Part shown: piece after piece, positions 29,760 to 41,390 of the stretch
Layout: each line of letters starts with the position of its first letter
Position numbering within the stretch: position 1 is the stretch's first letter
From: Athripsodes cinereus
Taxonomy: Eukaryota > Arthropoda > Insecta > Trichoptera > Leptoceridae
Direction of reading: 5' to 3'
NCBI GenBank assembly: GCA_947579605.1
Contig: OX388314.1
Coordinates: 25,182,000-25,245,999 of the forward strand
DNA: 64,000 nucleotides
Notes under the pieces: generated by a model
What the model was told of the DNA's origin: nothing
Databases searched by the model: none
Seen by the model: the letters and a program-made list of their open reading frames with translations, nothing else
Program-made: the position numbers and the translations under genes

Positions 29760-30092
29760 GAGTCTTCTTATGTTATGCCGTCAGACAATTTCTATGAGGC
29801 AAAAACTTTGACTTTAACCAAGTCAACCATCAATAATCTCCGAGTAGCACAAAGCAAGCACGAAAGAGCGATGCTACAAATAAAACTCTCTGATCGCATT
29901 AGAAATACTGAGATATAAAGAAAACCGGGAGTTACGGATGTCGTCGAAAGAGTGGCAAGGTTAAAAGTGGTCATGGGGAGGGCATATTGCTAGACTCAAA
30001 GATCAAAGATGGACAAAAAAGGGTAGTGGAGTGGAGACCTCGTGAAGATAAAAGGAGTAGAGGAAGACGATGGTCTGACGACATTAAATTTT
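29760..30092 (+). pseudogene. LINE C-terminal remnant
   Basis: Frames hold VAQSKHERAMLQIKLSDRI, then VERVARLKW plus GHIARLKDQRWTKK, then WRPREDKRSRGRRWSDDI. This is the usual GH(I/V)ARLKD, W-x-P and GRP-like order in RTE-type tails. A TGA or TAA and one frameshift break it. Confidence 0.7.
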
Positions 30093-30341
30093 ACCAACTC
30101 ATAATTTACCACAAATGGGGTAGCCAGCAGACCGACTGTATGTAACTATCATGCAAGTCATTAGGTATTTCCCTGCTAATAAAAGTTAAGACACTCAGGA
30201 TAGGCAGCAAACCTAATCGCTGAATTTATGATGTAAATGTCTTTATTGTTTCAAAGATTCTTTTATAGGACTCTCGAAAACTTATTACATTTATTACAAG
30301 GAAAGGAGTGGGTTTTCTATTCGTTGCCGGGTGCTCCACTG
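30093..30341 (-). mobile_element. S1 repeat, near full length
   Basis: GGGGTAGCCAGCAGACCGAC at one end and GTTGCCGGGTGCTCCACTG at the other, the constant 5' end. Confidence 0.7.
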
Positions 30342-30749
30342 AACTATCTCTAATTCCGTGGAGCACCATTCTAATAACTATTACACATTCGTCACCTTTC
30401 TAAATATATGTTATTAATAATTGTTTGGTAAAAGTACATACATAGCTAGGTAATAGAAGTTGATTCACCCGTGATGAGAGGCAGTAGGTAGGTAGACATA
30501 TTACAAACAGCTGCTCCGTCCTTACAAATCTACAACATATTATATACTTAGTTACATCTTGTCTTGTCTTGTCGTAAGCCACCCACACACAATAAGATGT
30601 GCTGTGCTATGTCAAGCTATGCTAAGTTCATTCATGTAATTACACGATACCTAAAGACTCCTCTGTATATAGTATGTTCAATGAAATTGTGGTATAATGT
30701 TTATTAATTGAACTAGTTAATAATTTGCTAATTCTTTTTGAAATAATAA
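30342..30749. other. No feature seen
   Basis: AT-rich unique DNA. Confidence 0.4.
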
Positions 30750-30880
30750 TATAAATAAACTTTATTGTGCTTAAAAAACAAACATATAAACAGATTATAA
30801 ATACCAAAAATTATCATGCACAATGGGAGAGTTTATCGCGTGTAAGCGATATCTTCCAACTAACCCAAAAATCATAAAAT
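30750..30880 (-). repeat. LINE 3'-UTR fragment, reversed
   Basis: AATAAACTTTATTGTGCTT through ATCTTCCAACTAACCC, the complement of the GTTAGTTGGAAGAT family. Confidence 0.5.
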
Positions 30881-31249
30881 ACCTCACGTCTATTATTTAT
30901 CAGAGCTCGTAAATAAGCTCGCCAATTGCTCATGATTTATTTAACGCAGTGGCAGAATTGCCATCCACACTTCTCAGCCTTATACATTCAGCTAAGTCTT
31001 CATAATTATGATCAGTCATGATCACATTAAACTCTGAACATTCTAATACCGGGAGAAATTCACCTATCCAGATTTACAGGATATCAAAGGATTAGGCTCA
31101 AAACGCGGGTTCAAAATACCAGCATTGTGCCTGAAATATCTGCGTTCTAAAATTTTCTAACAATATTGCAAGTATTAATCATGATAGATTTTTGATGTAC
31201 CTATAAATAAATTTACCGATATTTTTTTTGTGAATCATTTATGTAAAGG
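30881..31249. other. No feature seen
   Basis: Unique DNA. Confidence 0.4.
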
Positions 31250-31328
31250 TATGCCCTTATTAGTTCGAAGTGGACGACTTGCATGTTTATTACATGCTGT
31301 TAATCCGCTGGCTACCCCATAAGTGGTA
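31250..31328 (+). repeat. S1 3'-end fragment
   Basis: ACTTGCATGTTTATTACATG, then GCTGGCTACCCCATAAGTGG. Confidence 0.6.
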
Positions 31329-32140
31329 AAATTTAGGTTTATCAAATTCACTGTGAAAAAAAAAATTAGGCATAGCTATGTTTCGAAATATACTATCAAT
31401 AAAACATTACTACATTCTTAAATTATATTGAAAGTACGTACATAAATACATAAATTAAAATTTAAAAAATATATGAAATATTTTAATATCGACATGCTTA
31501 CAAAATATTGTTGAGATATTTGAAGTGTCTTCTCTGATTATGCTGCCTAACTTAAGATTCATATCTTGTATTGTATAGTACCTACGACCTCTTGAAACTC
31601 TTATAGCCTCTCTTCATAACACCTGCACTAACCTCCTACGCATTTTTGTCCTCGCTCACTCTAGAATCTACTACATACTTAATATATAAGCACAGAGACT
31701 TTGACTTGTACTCCAACTCTCCAACCATCTGGTCGATATGCCTAAATAATTGTATATTATACCTACCAACTATGTGATCTTCGCATAAATATTTTAGTTT
31801 GCTTGTTAATTTGTATGTATGTTTGTTTGTATCCTTTATAGCTGCCATTACCAGAAAATCAAGTCTACTGTGAAAACTTGAAAAGTGTGAGTAGGTATTT
31901 CTGAAAATTCAATTAATCATCAATAAAACCGCACTCGTGCGTAAAAAAATATGTTTAACAATTAAGAATACTTATTTAATTTTTTATAGGGAGTATCCAA
32001 AAAACATCTGCATGGTGTTGTTATATTATAAATAAACTTTTCATCTGTTGCGCCTTTTTAAAGGGAGATTGTTTATTTTTTTTTTTGTTTTCAAGGGATA
32101 CAACAGCTTGAACAGTGCAATAATACAATTAATGATATTT
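31329..32140. other. No feature seen
   Basis: AT-rich; a 70-codon minus frame lacks support. Confidence 0.4.
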
Positions 32141-32362
32141 ATACCATCACGGCATAGCTCACAATTGAGGTAGCCAGCGGACCATCTTTCTAAATGTAAT
32201 AAACACGCAACCCATCCTCTCCATACCACTAAAAGCTAGAATATTCAAGATGAAAGGTGTCAAACGTCTTAATTTTTTTAATACCTTCTATTTACAGAAC
32301 ACTCGAAAGATAGCAGAAAAATTTGGTAGACCTACAAATTCTTCACCACAGACTCCACGGAT
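32141..32362 (-). mobile_element. S1 repeat, diverged, near full length
   Basis: ATACCATCACGGCATAGCTC to ACCACAGACTCCACGGA. Confidence 0.65.
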
Positions 32363-32663
32363 AACATGATATCCGTATTCCGTAAACACTGCTTTTTATT
32401 CAATTTGATGTTTATTCCCTGACCGAAGCAAAGTTTACAGCTAGTAGGTGATTATTTCGTACATCTATTTTACGTGTATTGTTTTGTTTTTATTGGATAG
32501 TTATAACAAATGAAATAACAAAATATGTAGCTATTATTACAATCTTGTAGCCATTATTATAGTTTCATTATAGAAAAATGAGTGGGTAATAAAGCGTTTC
32601 TAATACTGTATTATGGAGCTTGGCACATGCCAATCTTCAATTAAATCGTTTGTGGAATACTCG
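32363..32663. other. No feature seen
   Basis: AT-rich. Confidence 0.4.
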
Positions 32664-33100
32664 TAGGTACCTAGTGTTGTGGAATTCTCAAGAAATAATT
32701 TTTCAAGAAATTTACCGAGAAATTTCTCGAAATAGAGAATTTTCGGAGTTTTTTTTTTATCTAACAATATAATAATAATAAATACTTTATTCAATCAATC
32801 AATGTACAAATGTGAGACAATTTATCACCAATATGGCTACAATTAATTATGGAAACAAAAAAATGTTAGGTACCTACACAGAAAAAAGTGCTATGATGAC
32901 TGGTGAAAAATCTTGATGTTTGACATCCCACATGCCCATATTTAAGTTAAAAAAAATTGCAGGTACGTACATGGAAAAAAGTGTTAATAACCTCTGATTT
33001 GGGCCTTAATCAGCCCCACAAATTTTTGGATTAATCAGGTTGGCTGCGAAGTATACTCAACTGGGCGAAAGGTCCACTAAGAAAATATACCATAATATTT

Positions 33101-33533
33101 ATATCGCACATTGAAAACAAAAGTGGCAGTATACAAAAAATGACAATTTTGAGTTTAAACGATGTTTAAAACGCTCAAATTAAAACGCATCTAATACAAA
33201 AACACCTATTCCAATTGCTTGTTTAGTTTTCCCTAGAGGTCACTAGTGTCGGTTTATACTTTTTGTATAAGCTTCAAGTTGCTAATTAATAAAGTGACAC
33301 TATACCAGTTGGAGTCAAACGGCCGCAGTGGTTGTACATTAATTTAAGGAAAGACTAAATGCATAAATGACATTTTAAGTATAGTGTCATTTTTATATAT
33401 TACTTTGTATAAATAATGTATTCAAGAAACGAGTAGAGGTGTAAACTATAGAACTATACCAAAAACTTTAAACGGCCATACTGAAAAATCATGTTTTTTG
33501 TATAATGCCACTTTTGTTTTCAATGTGCGATAT
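33101..33533. mobile_element. 433-bp inverted-repeat element nested in the hAT-like element
   Basis: 40-bp inverted ends: ATATCGCACATTGAAAACAA, then AAGTGGCA-TATACAAAAAA, repeated in complement at the right. A CCACTAAGAAAA 12-mer occurs on both sides (33074 and 33573), outside the inverted repeats. Exact borders and superfamily are unresolved. Confidence 0.7.
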
Positions 33534-33584
33534 GTATTATGTTATTAATATTAATAAAATAAGTCCATAATACCACTAAGAAAA

Positions 33585-33712
33585 ATTATGGAGAGAAATT
33601 TCTCTTCCATCAGAGGAGAAATTCTCGGAGAAATTTCTCTTCCATCAGAGGAGAAATTCTCGGAGAAATTTCTCGTTCTCGAGAAATTTCTTTGGAGAAT
33701 TTTTTCTTCTCA
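33585..33712. repeat. GAGAAATTTCTC palindrome-rich tandem
   Basis: Two identical units with GGAGAAATTTCTCTTCCATC and AGAGGAGAAATTCTC, then more GAGAAATTTC pieces, at the right end of the hAT-like element. A weaker version lies at its left end (32,690-32,755). Confidence 0.8.
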
Positions 33713-33728
33713 CATCACTATAGGTACC

Positions 33729-34084
33729 TAATATCTCTTCACATGTGGAATACTTAATAATCTCTCCACTATAGGTCTCCGAATCTTTATTCTGTTATAG
33801 TTTTCGAGTTCCTTGTAAAATACAGGTATCATTATTAGAAAAATAAAAGATAAAAACTAATATGAAGAGTCATTATATGCTGACAATAAGTATATTCTCT
33901 TTGAAATGTGCTCCTGTAAAGTTAACTTGTAAAGCTCCTGTAAAGTATAACTATGAACTTTTACCATATTACCACGGATATTATTCTTTTTTATTTGTAG
34001 GTTTATTTACAAACAGTGGAATGTTCTTCACTTGTTTCATCTCCTCTCGCAATGCATTATAAATAAACAAAGCAGAGTGTAGAA
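33729..34084. other. No feature seen
   Basis: Contains a small duplication, AAGTTAACTTGTAAAGCTCC near 33,918. Confidence 0.4.
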
Positions 34085-34178
34085 AGCCATATCTGCTTCT
34101 ACCTGTTCTTGGAATATGCTCCACTCTGATCTCTTTCTGTCCTGTGTTCCCGAAAGGAGCGTTGAGAGCGATGATGAT
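34085..34178 (+). repeat. LINE 3' coding fragment
   Basis: CTCTGATCTCTTTCTGTCCT, then TTCCCGAAAGGAGCGTTGAG and GATGATGATGA, matching the ends at 41,370 and 47,890. Confidence 0.5.
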
Positions 34179-34447
34179 GACAATATAATAATTATTCTAA
34201 TTTGATACAGCCGTTCCCCACTTAACGGCAATTCACAACTGTTTCAAACTGCGCTATGAATATAAAAATGCACCCACAGTGTGCCACTATTAATAATATT
34301 ATATAAGTACTAGGTAGCCACCTTTTGTATTGTGCTCTATCTAATTATATCATTTCGCATACCCCCTCGCGTTGACAGATGACAATCTGAATGATTTAAA
34401 TATAGAACACATTCAAATGTACTCTTTTTTAAATTGGGTACAATGAT

Positions 34448-34750
34448 ATGCTGTTTATCTCAAAATTACTTCGTAACAAAAACCTACCATCGTGCCTTAC
34501 AGAGCTTTGTCCCATTGACTTGACTATTAGAAGACCTCTGCGCTCTTCGGAACTGGCTGTGAATATACTTACTGAGCCCAATAGAGCCGGTAAGTCAAAC
34601 TTCTATGAGAGGGCTTTTGGTGATGTTGGGTCGGTTACATGGAAACGCCTACCGGTGCCATTGAGAGACAATCAGACTATCACCAGCTTCAGAACCAAAT
34701 TGAAAACTGCACTCATCACCGGCGCCCTTGAGACGGTCCAGGGACTGTAA
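34448..34750 (+). pseudogene. CR1/L2-like LINE C-terminal fragment
   Basis: An open 100-codon frame whose second half reads PNRAGKSNFYERAFGDVGS, then WKRLPVPLRDNQTITSFRTK and LKTAL, stop. W-x-x-LP-x-x-(L/I)R then SF-x-x-x-LK is the conserved end of CR1/L2-type reverse transcriptase proteins. The catalytic part is missing. Related to 49,237-49,551. Confidence 0.75.
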
Positions 34751-35860
34751 AACGGCGTCAAAACAAAATCATCCAGAATCATCATCATCATCAGACGTTT
34801 TCTCTCTAGCTCAATAATTATTCTGCACCTGATCGACATAGTTATAAAATCAGCGATGTGAAAACGTTGCATCAAGATTATGACATTTGGTGTTATTTCA
34901 TAAAATTGCCCATTAGCGCTGTTTCTAAACACTCGACACTCTAAGTACATTGTATGTACCGCAAGAGAATAACAGGGGGTATTCAGCACTCACAATTAAG
35001 TGGTATGGGGTTCCATGTTTGGATAAGGCACGTATCTATATCATATGTAATATTATTGATGGTAATGATAAGGTTTTAGTAATGTAAATGATTGGTCGAT
35101 TAAATAGTTCACACATCGTTTTTTTGGAAAAGTCTGTGATCGGATAAATTGATTTACCCTTGAACCCAGAATTATACCTAACTGAATGCTCGTTTTTTTA
35201 TGTATGAATAAACAAAATAGCACTTTTTCAATTGTGAAATTGGTTAATGAAAATACTCTAGACCTTTTCGGTATTCAAATTCGGAAAGAACATATTTTTT
35301 TCCGGCAATCTATCCGTAACGGGAGACTTGTGAATTGTGGTACTATGTTAAAATGTAACCAGCCGCTACGGACCGCCAAGTCACTTACCACCTATATCTA
35401 AAAAGCGTAATTTTTTTTAAATCTGTCTGTAAAATTTTTATTTTACAATAGTAATGATTTTCAAAGAATAAAATTTACCAACCCGATCTCCTAACACGGG
35501 TAGGTAAATGTAATATTTTGAATAGATCAAAATTTAATTCAATTAAATCTAGGCACCTCATAAAAATTGACAACTTTTCGATGTAGGGATATGCGTCCCT
35601 ATTTTATTACCGGGAACAATCCGCGACATTTGTTTGTCAACCTGTTACATTTGGCATTGTAGGCATTTCCATCTGTAGTGTTAGTCCCGTCCCTAACACT
35701 CCCCCTTTATCAGTTCCCAAAGGAGATAAGACCACTCAAATATTATACATAATTTAGTCCTGATAATTGTCGCTGGGCCATATTCTCCTTTCTCATCTAA
35801 TGTCAGATGTAACTCTTTTTTTAAAAAGAATTTAAAATGAAAAAATCTATATTTCGTGAT
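34751..35860. other. 1.1 kb without recognised features
   Basis: Mixed composition. A 71-codon plus frame at 35,186 has no start context or homology that I can see. Confidence 0.4.
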
Positions 35861-35887
35861 TCTATCGGTGACTTTATTCATTTGCGA

Positions 35888-35955
35888 ACCGGCTTTCGAA
35901 TGCTTCCGTACTCATCGTCAGGCTAAAATAAAGGTAAATTATCGAAAGCCGGCTT
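35888..35955. repeat. Short inverted repeat
   Basis: CCGGCTTTCG and CGAAAGCCGG face each other around about 48 bp. Confidence 0.5.
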
Positions 35956-35970
35956 ACAAGTTAATGAAGT

Positions 35971-36573
35971 CTATCTATCTATCTATACCATGGGTGGCCA
36001 ACCTTTTCAACAGCCGGGCGAAATTTCAGAATGAAATTTCCTACTGGGCCGCACAACTACATATATACTCCATATATGGAACATTTGATAATTTTACTTT
36101 ACCTTAAAATTTCTACCTCCCTCCCAATTTTCAAAGTGGTATAAGAATTTGAGATGTTTAAAAACTCCTCGGTTTTCTTTAAGAATATTTTCTCAAAATA
36201 CCTCTTTCAAGAAAGTAACGCGTACTTGTACCGACTATTATTAAAAAAAATATGCATATGCTTCGCGGTCCACAATCAGGCAACCCGCGGGCCGCATGTG
36301 GCCCGCGGGCTGCGGGTTGGCCACCCTTGATCTATACCATCAAGCCGTGTCCCAGGTGAGGTAGGAAGAGAGAACGAAACACCATATAGATCTATTCTTA
36401 CATACTTCTTTCGCTCCCTCTACATTCATCTTGTTTCTCATACATGCACGCATTGGCGTGTTGAGTCTATTGAGACTCAACACGCGTCCGTCCTTGAAAA
36501 TTTGATCAAGCCACGTGGTTCTTGGGCGTACGCGCTTTCTGACACCCCTTTTTTCGGATATTAATAAAATCAT
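35971..36573 (-). mobile_element. LINE-R 3' end split by a hAT-like element
   Basis: The coding tail (36340-36573, minus: SEKRGVRKRVRPRTTWL, then CKNRSIWCFVLSSYLTWDT) is normally followed by a (TATC)n tail. That tail is found on the far side of the hAT-like insert (CTATCTATCTATCTATACC). One short direct duplication (TTGAGTCTATTGAGACTC) lies within the coding part. Confidence 0.8.
35982..36338. mobile_element. 341-bp hAT-like element, perfect 8-bp duplication
   Basis: The core 35990-36330 starts ATGGGTGGCCAACC and ends GGTTGGCCACCCTTGA, and is flanked by TCTATACC on both sides. It contains GCGGGCCGCATGTGGCCCGC, a 20-bp near-palindrome. It carries no transposase. Confidence 0.9.
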
Positions 36574-36814
36574 CAGTAAAATTACTATGTATTTAGTTTA
36601 GTTTTATTCTCTTTTTATAATAATGAACTTCCACCAAGAACCGTCAATTGTTTGATATGTCGAGAAGATAAACATAGACGGAGATCCATTCTACCTACCC
36701 CTCAAGGGAGGTGGTCTTATGAGATGGATATATTACGTATGTATTTATTAATTCAGAAAACTATACACAATACATATACAAAATTATTAAATTAATAACA
36801 TATTTTATCAAACT
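36574..36814. other. No feature seen
   Basis: AT-rich. Confidence 0.4.
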
Positions 36815-37043
36815 TCCCGTAGAGCACTCTGCAAAGAATTGGCTTCCCACTATTTTTCGTAAGTTTTCGAGCGTCCTTTAAAATGCTAAATAAAGATATT
36901 TTACATCCCAAATTCAGCGATTAGGTTTGCTATCCATCCTAAATATCTTATATTTTATTTTCACGGAGAAGACTGCTTGCATTTTCATTACATGTAGCTG
37001 GTCTGCTGATTATCCCTCTTGTGGGAAATGCCGTGATGGTACG
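36815..37043 (+). mobile_element. S1 repeat, full length
   Basis: CCCGTAGAGCACTCTGCAAA at the 5' end through GTAAGTTTTCGAG, CAGCGATTAGGTTTGC and TTGTGGGAAATGCCGTGATG at the 3' end. Confidence 0.8.
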
Positions 37044-37710
37044 GTAGAAGTAGCAAAATATCTTTACTACTTCTAAAGAAAGTAAAGTGGACGGTCACGA
37101 TTTGATTTCTGCTCTATATAAGTGATCCTTATAAATTCAAAGGGTTATGAGAACTGATCTATACCCACACACCTGCAAGATATCAGATTCAACGTTGTTG
37201 CCCAAGGGTTGGAAGTAGAGATCTATAATAGCGAGAATCATTAGTTACGTTTAACTCCAACGTCTCTTCGAGATTGAGTGATATTATTATTATGTCGTGA
37301 TTCGCTACGAAGATCAATGATAATGATCTAGATGGGATCTACTATAATGATTTATCAAAATGGCTTCGACTATCACACGGACATGTAATCGATCAATCTG
37401 TTTGGTTAATCATTAAAAATTATACATGCTAGCGGTATGTAAAATAACTTAATAACAAAGCAGGTATTTTAAGAACCTATCGAGGAATATCTTAGATTGT
37501 GAATAACTTAATTCTGTACTGCCCTTTTATGTGTATATATACAAGTACATAATTATGATATACTGTAGATATTTTTACTGATCACAAAGATTATACAAAG
37601 TTCAAAGTAATGAAATTGTCTTAGTTAATTAGAAACATACGAAAATGTCCTGTTTCAATTAAATCGGTCATACGTGAAGTCAATAAGGTTATCACGCTTA
37701 AAAATGAATG
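37044..37710. other. No feature seen
   Basis: Unique AT-rich DNA. Confidence 0.4.
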
Positions 37711-37930
37711 TAACATCACGACAAATCAGCAGGGTAGCCAACTGACCATTGGCATGTAATAAACATGCAAGTTGTCTTTTTTATAACAAAAAAATAAGAC
37801 ATTCAGAATTAGTGGCATACCTAATCGCTGAATTGAAGATACAAAATGTCTTGTTTAAAACACCTACATTTTACAGGACACTCGAAACTTGTGGAAAAAT
37901 GTGGGAAGCCTATTCATTACATCTACGGGG
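37711..37930 (-). mobile_element. S1 repeat, near full length
   Basis: ACATCACGACA, GCATGTAATAAACATGCAAG, CTAATCGCTGAATTGAAG, then ACATCTACGGGG. Confidence 0.65.
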
Positions 37931-37944
37931 TTAAAATGAATCTT

Positions 37945-38102
37945 TGTTTGACATAAACCCAAATACAAATCCAAGTACTTTTAGATTAAAAAATGTATAC
38001 ATATATCTATGCATAGTGAAAGTGGAATAGGTTAACAACGGAAGGATTCCATTCGAACCCTGGATCTCTTGATGCAAAATCAAAGACTCTACTATCAAGC
38101 TA
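37945..38102 (-). mobile_element. Diverged tRNA-derived SINE
   Basis: The minus strand has an A-box-like TAGCTTGATAGTAG and B box GGGTTCGAATGG, with the S2-type tail ATTTGTATTTGGGTTTATG. More decayed than other S2 copies. Confidence 0.6.
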
Positions 38103-38221
38103 TCAACTACTTTTTGAAAGCAGAGAAACTTTGATAGGAAAAAAAAATGTAAAGCAGAACTTTAAGAAATGGTCATCAACATGACACTACTTCAAATAAA
38201 ACAAATTAGACAGAAAGGTTA

Positions 38222-38500
38222 TAATACCAATGTTTTGAATGGCGTACCCCAAGGTTCTCATCTCGGTCCTGCGGTATTTATTTTGTACGTAATGAATAAA
38301 ATGTGTCGGCGCATACAAAGTATTTTAATAATGTTACTTTAGTATTTATTTTATATTTTAGACACTGTTGTATATTTACTAATGAAGTAATGAACCTCTT
38401 TGATGTTTGTTACAATGATTGCGACCAGCTACAACAAACAAATAAATTGAATAACGCGATGCAACATTGAAAAGTAACACTTGATGTTGAATAAATATTG
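38222..38500 (+). pseudogene. Reverse transcriptase remnant
   Basis: VLNGVPQGSHLGPAVFILYV is the classic G-V-P-Q-G-S-x-L-G-P motif of LINE reverse transcriptases. Further on CDQLQQTNKLNNAMQH resembles the D-x-x-x-LQ-x-x-L helix after the catalytic site. The Y-x-DD region between is lost and stops are frequent. Confidence 0.75.
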
Positions 38501-38569
38501 ACCATATAAAGGAAAACAAAAGTTTTCAAAACGTGCGTTTGTTTGTCATGAGCCGAAACTAATATTAAT

Positions 38570-38706
38570 CTTTTACTAATGTTAGATCGTGCATGGCATC
38601 GTATCATGAAATGGAGCGTTCGGAATGTCGTGGGAAGAGGAGAATCAATTGCCACAGAAAAGTTCTAGATGGAGGAAACTGGTTTACGCCCTGCGCTCTT
38701 GGGAGC
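38570..38706 (+). pseudogene. LINE 3' coding remnant
   Basis: GGAATGTCGTGGGAAGAGG and GAGGAAACTGGTTTACGCC (the WRKLVYALRSWE-type end) match 41,270-41,370 and 47,790-47,890. Confidence 0.6.
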
Positions 38707-38897
38707 AGCATTGAAAGGCAAGAAATAAGAATCTAGGTATCTGATGTGTGCTTAACCTACTTATGGATCCAAAAAATACTCTAGGTCAATGTGTATCTGG
38801 CTTTTTTGAAACATCAAGATCCAAGTTGTATAAAACTTTAGGTTAAATATTGATTGAATATGGGTACAGAAAAAATAAGGTCCCTAGAATGTATTTA
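38707..38897. other. No feature seen
   Basis: Unique AT-rich DNA. Confidence 0.4.
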
Positions 38898-39021
38898 AGC
38901 CAATTTTAATTTGTCTCGAAATCAATGCAATAAGGTGGAAAAAATGCATGAATATTCTGCTCAAGATTCATACATTTTTGCCACCTTTTTGCATTGATTT
39001 CGAGACAAATCAAAATTGGCT
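38898..39021. mobile_element. 124-bp foldback MITE
   Basis: AGCCAATTTTAATTTGTCTC at left and the near-complement at right, with arms of about 42 bp and a loop of about 40 bp. Arms differ at very few positions, so it could fold as a hairpin. No sure target duplication. Confidence 0.75.
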
Positions 39022-39454
39022 ACTCGAAACTTCATGCCATGTTGAATTTGTTGTTTTAAATGTTATGTTTTTTTATTATTTATTTGGCATTAAATAACTC
39101 GTTTATATTTTTCATTCGTTATAGTTTAGATAAAAAATATAACCATTAAGATTCCTTCCAACTCTGCGAAAAAATAAACAGCCATAGATAATAGCAGTGT
39201 CCTTTATAATTCATCACAGGTAAGGACACCTGCAAAATTGCATCGTTTTTTATACGTAACATCCTTTGAATTCGCAGAATTGCATTATTGTAATATGTGG
39301 CAGAATCCTTTATTCTAAAAACCTTGCAATTTTTTTGTTACTTCGAATTATTATGATACTAGTTTATCTACCCGCCATTGTTTAACAAAAAAATATTAAA
39401 ATTATGATAAAAATATGACCACATATTAAATGTATGATCTATCATATATCGACA
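39022..39454. other. No feature seen
   Basis: AT-rich. Confidence 0.4.
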
Positions 39455-39640
39455 CCCTCACGCCTTGTCTCATGTTGGCTAAGCAGACAAAGTGGAACGC
39501 TATATTGATCTATATTTGTACACTTCTTTCGCTTCCTCCACATTCATTCAGTTCATCATACACGCATGTCTGTCGTTCCTCCTCAATATGTGACCGTCCT
39601 TGAGAATTTGATACACATGATCAAGCCACGAAATTCGCTT
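39455..39640 (-). mobile_element. LINE-R 3' end, decayed
   Basis: ACACCCTCACGCCTTGTCTC then CCGTCCTTGAGAATTTGAT. Coding tail broken by substitutions and a short deletion. Confidence 0.75.
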
Positions 39641-39777
39641 AAAGTTTTTAATTTTATATATAAAATTATTGGTTAATTGTTTTTTACTTCATCAAATAAA
39701 CTCTTAACGAAGGTTTTCGATGTCTAAATAAATAAACCGATAATTTCTTAAGAGACATCTTGTTTGGAGAACCATGT

Positions 39778-39915
39778 TTAGACGATGTTACACAGTGTAT
39801 AATCTAATCGGAAGAAGTGAGAAAGGTGTTCAAACGCTTAAGAATTGGCTTTAGGCTGACTTGAGTGATCACTTTCAGTGTCCACGGACAACGTTCACTA
39901 ATTCCGCCGTCCTCA
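39778..39915 (+). repeat. Retroelement remnant shared with 27,500
   Basis: CTAATCGGAAGAAGTGAGAA, GGCTTTAGGCTGACTTGAG and TCACTTTCAGTGTCCACGG. No intact frame. Confidence 0.5.
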
Positions 39916-40494
39916 CTGTCACGATGTAAGATTCACCACTGCGCCTTGTGGCCAAATGTGGTTAAACAAAGAAAAATTACTAAATATTTTATGCATTCCA
40001 TAATTCCTCGTTTTTTTTGCATTCTAGGGAAGCACCTACTAACACTAATGTTATTTTAGATAATTGTTATTTTGATAAATCCCGACACACAATTTCACAG
40101 ACACGTAAAAATAATATATTAATTCTTACCTTATTCTTGGTATATTATAATAATGACTATGTACTATGTCTTCATGGTCTAATCTTCCAGAATAACAATT
40201 TGTGGATGCATTAACACTACATTAACATTTCATTATCTGCCTGGAAGCATTTCATTATTATCATCTCATCATTAAGTAGTTAGAAACTGATTTTAATAAT
40301 TTAGAAGCTTGTTGTGTTGTGAGGGTGAAGTACAAATTGTGAATGTCATCATATTATATTTATTTATATTTTATGATTGCATGTTGGAGTTTGATTATTT
40401 TTTTTTTGTCTCGTTTAGCAAATTTTCTACAGAAATAATTGAAGTCTCGAAATAAATTTATGCTAACATACAGAGCCTAAGGATATCCTTTAAT
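39916..40494. other. No feature seen
   Basis: AT-rich unique DNA. Confidence 0.4.
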
Positions 40495-40820
40495 CTTTGT
40501 TTAATTTAGGTCGGAGCACGTCGAAAATGAAGAAGTATTAACCAGGGTAGGCGAAAAAAGGCAACTCCTTAAGAGAATCAGCCAACAACGAGCTAACTGG
40601 ATTGGCCACAACATCAGGCACCCAGGACTACTCATCGCCATCGCAGAGGGTAAGACCGAGGGGACAAATGGCAGAGGCCGACCAAGAGACGCATATATGG
40701 ACCAACTGAAGAGAGACATGAACTGTGGCTCATACGTAGAGCTAAAAAGACTGGCTGAGAATAGAGACGAATGGAGAAGAAAAACCAAACCCGTTGCAGA
40801 CCAATCCAATGGATTGTAAC
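40495..40820 (+). pseudogene. LINE C-terminal fragment, open frame
   Basis: The plus frame reads SEHVENEEVLTRVGEKRQLL, then RISQQRANWIGHNIRHPGLL, EGKTEGTNGRGRPRDAYMDQ and LAENRDEWRRKTKPVADQS, and then stops. These are the W-(I/L)-GH, GRGRPR and NRDEWR tail motifs of insect LINEs. It keeps its frame for about 100 codons but lacks the polymerase. Confidence 0.85.
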
Positions 40821-41069
40821 TCATAATATATATAATTTAGGCTATTATTAATTTACTTGACATCAAAATGTTCCAGAATACACGAGTCTAAAACATGACA
40901 TTTAGGATTTAGAAATAAAATTCATATTCATAAATAAGTGACATTTATTTGGCACAAAAAATTAAAATTAAGAATATAAACTTTATTGTAAAGAAATCGC
41001 CAGTTTGTGGTTAATTTTTTTATATTTCTGGAAAATTAATAACCAAAAAAATGACAAACACGCGATATT

Positions 41070-41372
41070 TCATCATGTTGTGCGCCGTCGCACCCAGCAG
41101 AGATTTGTAATCTCCGTGATACAGGAGAAACGATGGTCCTGGCTGGGTCATGTTCTGAGAACGCCCAATGATAGTTGGCCAAAAAAAGCATTAGTTTACC
41201 ATCCTATAACAACGGAGGAGTTCCTATAACAACAAGGGTTCCTATAACAACCACAGCAGAGCACTGGGAATGTCTTGGGAAGAGATGACGCAAATAGCGC
41301 AGAGTCGCTCTGAATGGAGGAGGCTGGTTTCTGCCATGTGCTCCCGAGAGGAGAGTAGAGGGCGATGATTGA
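41070..41372 (+). pseudogene. LINE C-terminal fragment of another family
   Basis: QEKRWSWLGHVLRTPNDSWP in frame, then an insertion-scarred GGTTCCTATAACAAC duplication, then a W-E-E, DR-x-x-WR-x-L-V-like end (GAATGGAGGAGGCTGGTTTC). Confidence 0.75.
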
Positions 41373-41390
41373 TACGAGATGTTTTGCGAA

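Larger units (their letters stand above)
32664..33728. mobile_element. 1,049-bp hAT-like element, perfect 8-bp duplication
   Basis: The core 32672-33720 starts TAGTGTTGTGGAA and ends TTCTCACATCACTA, and is flanked by TAGGTACC on both sides. TAGTG-type ends and an 8-bp duplication fit hAT. Subterminal sequence is packed with GAGAAATTTCTC palindromes. No transposase; it hosts at least one nested element. Confidence 0.85.
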
